From contig JAJKFH010001182.1 of assembly GCA_023333565.1 (NCBI GenBank), forward strand, positions 310,001-374,000: 64,000 nucleotides of DNA. Reading direction: 5' to 3'. The stretch comes from Puffinus mauretanicus. Lineage: Eukaryota; Chordata; Aves; Procellariiformes; Procellariidae. The notes beneath the pieces were generated by a model. The model saw only the letters and a program-made list of their open reading frames with translations. It had not been told where the DNA came from and ran no database searches. A program made the position numbers and the translations under genes. This document shows positions 58,482 through 64,000 of the stretch, piece after piece. How positions within the stretch are numbered: the first letter of the stretch is position 1; each line of letters opens with the position of its first letter.

Positions 58482-61400
58482 ATGGCAATAGCATTTCAGT
58501 GGTTCACTTTGCTTTTTATAGATACATTTTTACTTTAGGAATGAGATTTAGAGGCCTAGTAGAAGGCAGTGCTCCTCTGATATATCTGATTTCTTTCTTT
58601 TTTACTTCAGATGTCTGTTTTCAGAGAAATTATTCTGCATTTCTTAATACATAGGAGAAAAGGAGAAGGCTTCCTAAAGGAGGGAATGGAAATAAGCATT
58701 AGGAATGTGAAAGCAAAAATTTGTACAGTATTTTCCAAACTCTGTAGCACATTTTATCGTAAGTATGAAAGGTATCATCAAAGTTTAGATAGTTGTAATA
58801 TATGACATATTTTCTTGCCAGACATCTGAGACTCTTGGATAGCACTCCAAAATAGTCATCTCAGTGATGGCTTTGGTAATGACTTTTATTCCCTAAGAGG
58901 AAGTCAGTGCAGCGTAATAAATTAAGATTTCACTGATGCATAATAGCGGTGAGGGATGTTCACTTCTAATTGCTGATAGCTATTGTTTCTTAGCACTCTG
59001 CAGAACGAAATCCGTGCAGAATGTATCTAGGCTATGATCTCTCATTTCCTATGAGATTTAGTCAAGTAGACCCTTTCCTCCACACAAAGGCTGTGGCATC
59101 TGCTTATGTGTAACTTTCTGCAGAGTTGGACATTTGCTTAAAGGGGACAGCAAATGCTTCTGCAGTGTACTAAGATGGCTGTATCCACATAACCCCAACA
59201 TTTTACGAAACAAATGCATCTCTGTTCATGTGTTAGCTGCTTTCATCCGTGGAGTAATTCAGTGTGCTTTATTTAAGCTGTCTACTGTGCGTACTCTCTC
59301 CATCTGTGAAACAAACTGTTGAATCCATGTTAAGCGGCTGTTACTGTAGATCTAAGGGACAGTGGTTAATTTTCCAAGTCATCTTTTTTTCTGCTGAGAA
59401 ATTTTACCATTTTTAGTCCAAATGAAATAAGAATACACAGGTAGTATTGAGACTAATCTTTTAGGCCCAATCTTGTGTTGTTTAGAATGTATATAATAAC
59501 AGGAAACCAGGAGAAATATATCAGCTTTGTTGGAAATGTGTCATGATACATATAAGTGTGTGTGTGCACATAAATATGTATTTGTTTGAAATGAGAAATC
59601 TTAAGAAAGTATTACTGTTGACATAAAAGTGCATAGTATAAGTAATTCTTACAAAGAAATACTTGTGCTTTTGTTTTTCTGTGCACAATATTATTTCAAT
59701 ATTTACATTTGAAGGTGAGTTCCAAATTCAACCCTTGACTGATAGACTAAATAACACAGACACTAACCTACTTTTTTTAAGTGAGTCCGCACGCTGTGAG
59801 CATGATACAAGATGGAACTAAAATGTTTCACTTCAAAATCTACTCTTATTGATAGTTAGTTATATTCCAGACAAAAGAATAGACAACAAAAGCAATTTGT
59901 TGAGTAGCATTTGGGAGACCAGGATGTGTCTTGCCTGTTACCACTGTAATCTAAGATGCTGTTTTGTATAACAGACTCCTGCGAATTTTCTGGATTTTGG
60001 CAGTGCCTTTCTTGCCCTGCCTCTCCCATACTTCAGGTGGCCTTAATACAGACCACGGGGATTGCTTCTGGGAGGCTTGTTCACCTTTGAGGAGTATTTT
60101 GGTCAGGGAGTGATGCAAACCTGTTGGTTGATTGTCACTGGGAAGAGATGCATCACTTAAACTGTAGTTATGAAGCGTATTGTATCTCCAGTCTTTCTCC
60201 GCTTAGCCATTTAGGATATAAAAATCCTATCACTTCAATGAAAAATATAGCAGTTCATGAACTTTTGAAACATATATACATATAGTGTATGGTGCAAAAT
60301 TTCAGTTTGCTAGTGTGAAAGCACTCATTTCTGGATGTTCAGATTTTAAAAAACTATTACAACTATTACTGCTTTTATACTGTGATTTTGAAGGTTTTGT
60401 CAAGTGTGCATAGGCATTTTGCAAATACATAAAATACAGGAACTTTTTCCCCAGACTGGGTATAATGGATGTTATGGATTACATTCTTTTTGGTTTTTTT
60501 TTTTTCCCCTTTAAGCCAGTCTTATGCTATAAAGTTTAAGACTGATGGGTGACAGCCTGAAAGGCTAGAAGTGGAGCAGTAATTAGTGAAAGAAGTTTGG
60601 AAGTATAACAGAAGCAAATTAAAAATCAAAAGAGTTGAGGCTAGAACGTCCAAGTGACTTTGAAAGCTCCCCTTGGTAAAGGTTGGTGACTCTGAAATTT
60701 AGTCACCAAGGAAGAAGTCAGGAATGATGGATTGTCAGTGTAACAACTCATTTCCGTCAGACAGAGGACATCCTGAAAGAGAGTATGTTGTTGTTGTTGG
60801 TGGTGAATGACTAAAAGATGTTTGCACATGCAGAGTTTTTTCTGATCTGTATCGCTTCATTTGCTAGAAGACATGCACTTGCTTGCAGTAGCAGGTTGTT
60901 TGTTTGTTTTTTTTATCTCTCTATGCGTCTTGGCTATCACCCAACTGTCTATTAGTTCTAGAAGTGCTAGAAGATGGAGAATTGTGTCAGACATTTCCTG
61001 AAGGATCAGTGCCAACCTTCTTATTTGTGTCCTGTGAAAACTTTGAAATTGAACACAATGGCTTCAGGTTTACAGAGATTATGTTAGTCTGTGGTGAAGA
61101 TTGACAGTGCCCTTTTGCTTTTTGCTCCTTTTGGAAACTTGCTAGATACAGTTGATCAGTGCTTTGTTTCTGATGAGACCTTGGGAAAAGTTTAGACTTG
61201 GCAGCTCTTCTCATTCCCTTCTTGTTTCCCTTGTCTTGGAGAAGGAGAAAGCAGTATCTCCAGGAAGATTGTAATCAGTCTTCCCTCATCTTTCTGAGAC
61301 AGCGAGTGTGAGTCAGCACAGTTTGGTTTTCATTGTATGGTTACCAAAAATACAGGTTTGTGTTTGAACACTGCAGTTAACCAGTTAGGAGGTAATTGGC

Positions 61401-62166
61401 AGGCAATAGGTGATGATAGGCAGTAAGAAACGCAAGCTGTGGCGCACAAGGTGCTTGAACGTACAGGGAGGGGAAGGATGGGCTGTATTCTTTGGGCTCA
61501 GATTGTTGGATGGATGGGTGGAGGTCACTGTGCTCTTTGGTCATGAGCGTAGGGTCTTAAGGTGCGTTCTGCGTGTATGCAAGAACACATCTGGGATGAA
61601 GTCCAGCTGTGTGGTTAGTCAAGGCTGAGTGAGCTTTGAGAGGACATGAACAGACCTCAGAACAGCTCGTTGTGCCTTACTCTACCCGGCTGTTCAAGTG
61701 GTGGCTACGGTCCCCAGCCGTGCCAGCCCTGAATCAGGAGGAGAGGCAGCTCCTGGAAGGAGCAAACAAACAAAAAGTGTCATGGCACCACCAAGTATAA
61801 TAGCATTAAAACTTAAAGGCGTAGAGTCAGTGGGGCTTGAGAAGGCAATGGGCGGGGAGAGGAAAAAAGTGTCTTCCCCCCCCACCCCCGACTGATGTGT
61901 TGCTACCCCTGATCAGGTTTGTCTGCAGGAGGCTGCAGTGCATCGCTGAAGTTAATGCAATTCACTAGGTCTCTCCCGCTCCCTAACGAGGAGAGGAAGC
62001 CCTACAACAGAAGACTTCCCATTTCATTCACAAGGCTGCTGTCACGACTACTGCTATATTAGTACCTTGTAGCTTGCAGCTTATTATTTTATTGTGCACC
62101 TTAAGAACTGAATAATCCATTGTTGGTGTGTAATTCGTAACTGATGGTGAAGATAGTGGCAAAGCT
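58482..62166. other. Intronic or intergenic sequence, nothing recognised
   Basis: AT-rich DNA with short homopolymer tracts (60490-60510 T-rich, 61868-61890 C-rich). No supportable exon, repeat family or RNA gene. Confidence 0.5.
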
Positions 62167-62310
62167 CCTCCTGTAAGGAGCTGCTCAGTTAGCTGTGCTT
62201 TCCTGGGAAGCTGAATTGGTTACATAAACACATCAAAAACTTTCCCAGGAAAGCATTACCTGATGGAGCCGCGTCTGACCTTACAGGAGGTCACATAAAC
62301 ATATCAAAAA
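62167..62310. repeat. Nested inverted and direct repeat cluster
   Basis: The outer perfect inverted repeat is CCTCCTGTAAGG (62167-62178) and CCTTACAGGAGG (62279-62290). The inner perfect inverted repeat is TGCTTTCCTGGGAA (62196-62209) and its complement (62242-62255). A 22-bp direct repeat, GGTYACATAAACAYATCAAA plus AA, occurs at 62218-62239 and 62289-62310 (20 of 22 identical). The arrangement is compact (144 bp) and not explained by simple sequence. Confidence 0.85.
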
Positions 62311-64000
62311 GACTGTGCCAAGGAGCATTTGAAAACTGTTGTTTGCTTTTGTACTGTTACAAACAAGTGCCCTGTCATAGGGGTTTGCCGTTACATTGCT
62401 CGTGGGCAAGTTCTGAACTGCCTGGGCTTGATTATTGCAGGGTCGTTCTGGTCTCCCTTCCTACATGATATAGGTTAAGATCATGTATTTGCCTTTTCTC
62501 TTTCTTTGGCTTTTTCAGTGATTTTATGTACGTTCTCAAGTGTTTTAGAGACTGTAATAAAATATATTCAACATACATGAAACTCCTTTTTTGCGCAGGC
62601 ATTGGACATGAAGCTGGGCTTCTCTTAGGGAGAGTATGTGTCTTGCAGACTGCGGAATCATAAGAATGGTTTTTCCTGGACGGGAAGCTATCTCTCAGTT
62701 TCAGCCTTACTGCAGGTCTATGCCGAACTGTCCTGTGACATGTAGAAAAACTGGACTATCAGGGTCTTAGATTTATTTGGATTCATTGCTCAACCTCTAA
62801 ATCGCTTCATTTTACCCTAATGGAAGATTGGAATTAGCCATTAAGATCGCTTATTGTTGTTGTCCTCAATCCATCAAGACACTGTCTTCTCTTTCCTGCC
62901 TATCACCACAACTTTGGAATAAACTCAGCGTTCCCATCCAAGAAAATACTCAGTGTTATTTGGAATACAGACAAAATATCTCCTCCTCGATTGTTCTTTT
63001 CATTCTCATTAATGGCTATATCGAGATGCCGAGGATTGTGTATTATTTAGGAAGCATTTAGACAACTGTTGCCTCTGTTTTATGAAGTGCTGCTTATATT
63101 GTCTACAAGGTACATATATTGGTTTTGAATCCATTGCTTATGGTTGAAAGCAATAAAACAGATTGGAGACAACTCATTTTGGTGTTTCAAATCGATAGTT
63201 TTTGCAAGGTATTTTTTTTAGATAAGGTGTCCTTCTGACATGAGGCTTAAGTGACAGAATACTGAGAGATGTGACAGCTTGTGCATTGAGCGGGGAGTGT
63301 TCAAACTGTGCCTTTCAGTAGTGATTTAGTGCTGTATACCTGCACTGCTATTGTGATTTTTTTTTCCCAAACAAATTTGTACTGCAAGAAGAATGTACAG
63401 AGATGGCGAATCCTTTAACTCTATTTTGTATTTTTTTTAAATGGAATACTTTACAAGTACTGTCACTGTGGTTTTACCTAGATGTAATCAGTAGAAGCTC
63501 AAGAATTAGTGTTATTGTGCTTTCTCTTGTGTATCTCGGCAGTCACTGGTCACATTAAGACAAGTGATTTTTGCATGACTGGCCAGTATAAGCTCTAGTT
63601 AAAACAAGAAGTTGAGTGTGATCTGTCAGCATCCTACCTGTGGTTGCCTTGCATTACTTCTCCATCACCTCAGGCTGCTGAAAATACTGTAAGTTTCACG
63701 TTTGTATAATACTTGGAGAAGTACATTTATGTTTTGTGTTCAGATATTTGGACTAACTCTTCACAGAAATGGCTTTTTGTGTGAATAAACAGGGAAAACT
63801 AATTTGATTTTCAAATCATGGAAAAATGCTAGGAAATCAAAGGTGCCTCTTCTGTGCCCTGAGGAATAGAGAAATGGTAGTACTCTGGGTTTGGTCTAAC
63901 TAACATTAGTGGAGCATTAATAACTGACTATTACTGTGAGTTGTCATAGTTTGTATGAAATATTGGTAGTTGCAGTATGTGTTTACTAGAAGATTTATTT
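62311..64000. other. Terminal stretch, nothing recognised
   Basis: AT-rich sequence to the window end. A fortuitous GATATTTGG near 63743 does not continue as the expected kinase exon. No other feature is seen. Confidence 0.5.

Noticed and set aside
63741..63790. AG followed by GATATTTGG, resembling the start of the missing NEK5 kinase exon (D-I-W)
   Set aside because: The next residues (TNSSQKWLF) do not match SLGC, and in the phase required after exon 16522 the frame hits a stop within a few codons.
1..64000. CRISPR arrays, tRNA or rRNA genes, bacterial-type operons
   Set aside because: No regularly spaced repeats, no B-box with cloverleaf potential (GGTTCGA-type), and the sequence is plainly vertebrate nuclear DNA.

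Overview
This window is vertebrate nuclear DNA, almost certainly avian. Two CR1 LINEs end in the ATTCTATG-type 3' tail typical of bird CR1. Two solo LTRs belong to a family I recognise as widespread in bird genomes. Coding sequence occurs as short exons with GT-AG introns, and interspersed repeats are sparse. The LTR family hints at a non-galliform bird, but that is inference.

Layout, all genes on the + strand. (1) 1-5040: the 3' half of NEK3. Six coding exons encode the region C-terminal to the kinase domain, then come a stop codon at 4950 and a poly(A) signal at 5035-5040. (2) 5041-7496: a short intergenic gap, then a CpG island (about 5890-6660) that is the likely promoter and first-exon region of NEK5. 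It holds an RFX X-box-like inverted repeat and a perfect forkhead core. (3) 7497-16522: the first six coding exons of NEK5, covering kinase residues 1 to about 185, from the glycine loop to the end of the activation segment. (4) 16523-64000: more than 47 kb after the last recognised NEK5 exon with no further exon I can support. It carries a long CR1 copy (17050-19418), a solo LTR (22819-23549, TTTA target duplications), an ancient CR1/L3-like relic (about 33805-34440), two solo LTRs of one family (56237-56794 and 57907-58481, each with its own 5-bp target duplication), a perfect 19-bp-arm hairpin (41249-41303), a nested inverted/direct repeat cluster (62167-62310), and several CpG-rich patches.

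NEK3 and NEK5 are paralogous NIMA-related Ser/Thr kinases in tandem, in the same order and orientation as in mammals. The two NEK5-proximal CR1 copies flank exon 7 as direct repeats, and that exon is phase-symmetric. No operon-like, CRISPR, tRNA or rRNA feature is present. I saw no convincing new gene system; the most noteworthy items are the cilia-type promoter motifs, the missing NEK5 exon 8, the long hairpin, the palindrome at a CR1 5' junction and the conserved CRE sites in the paired LTRs.
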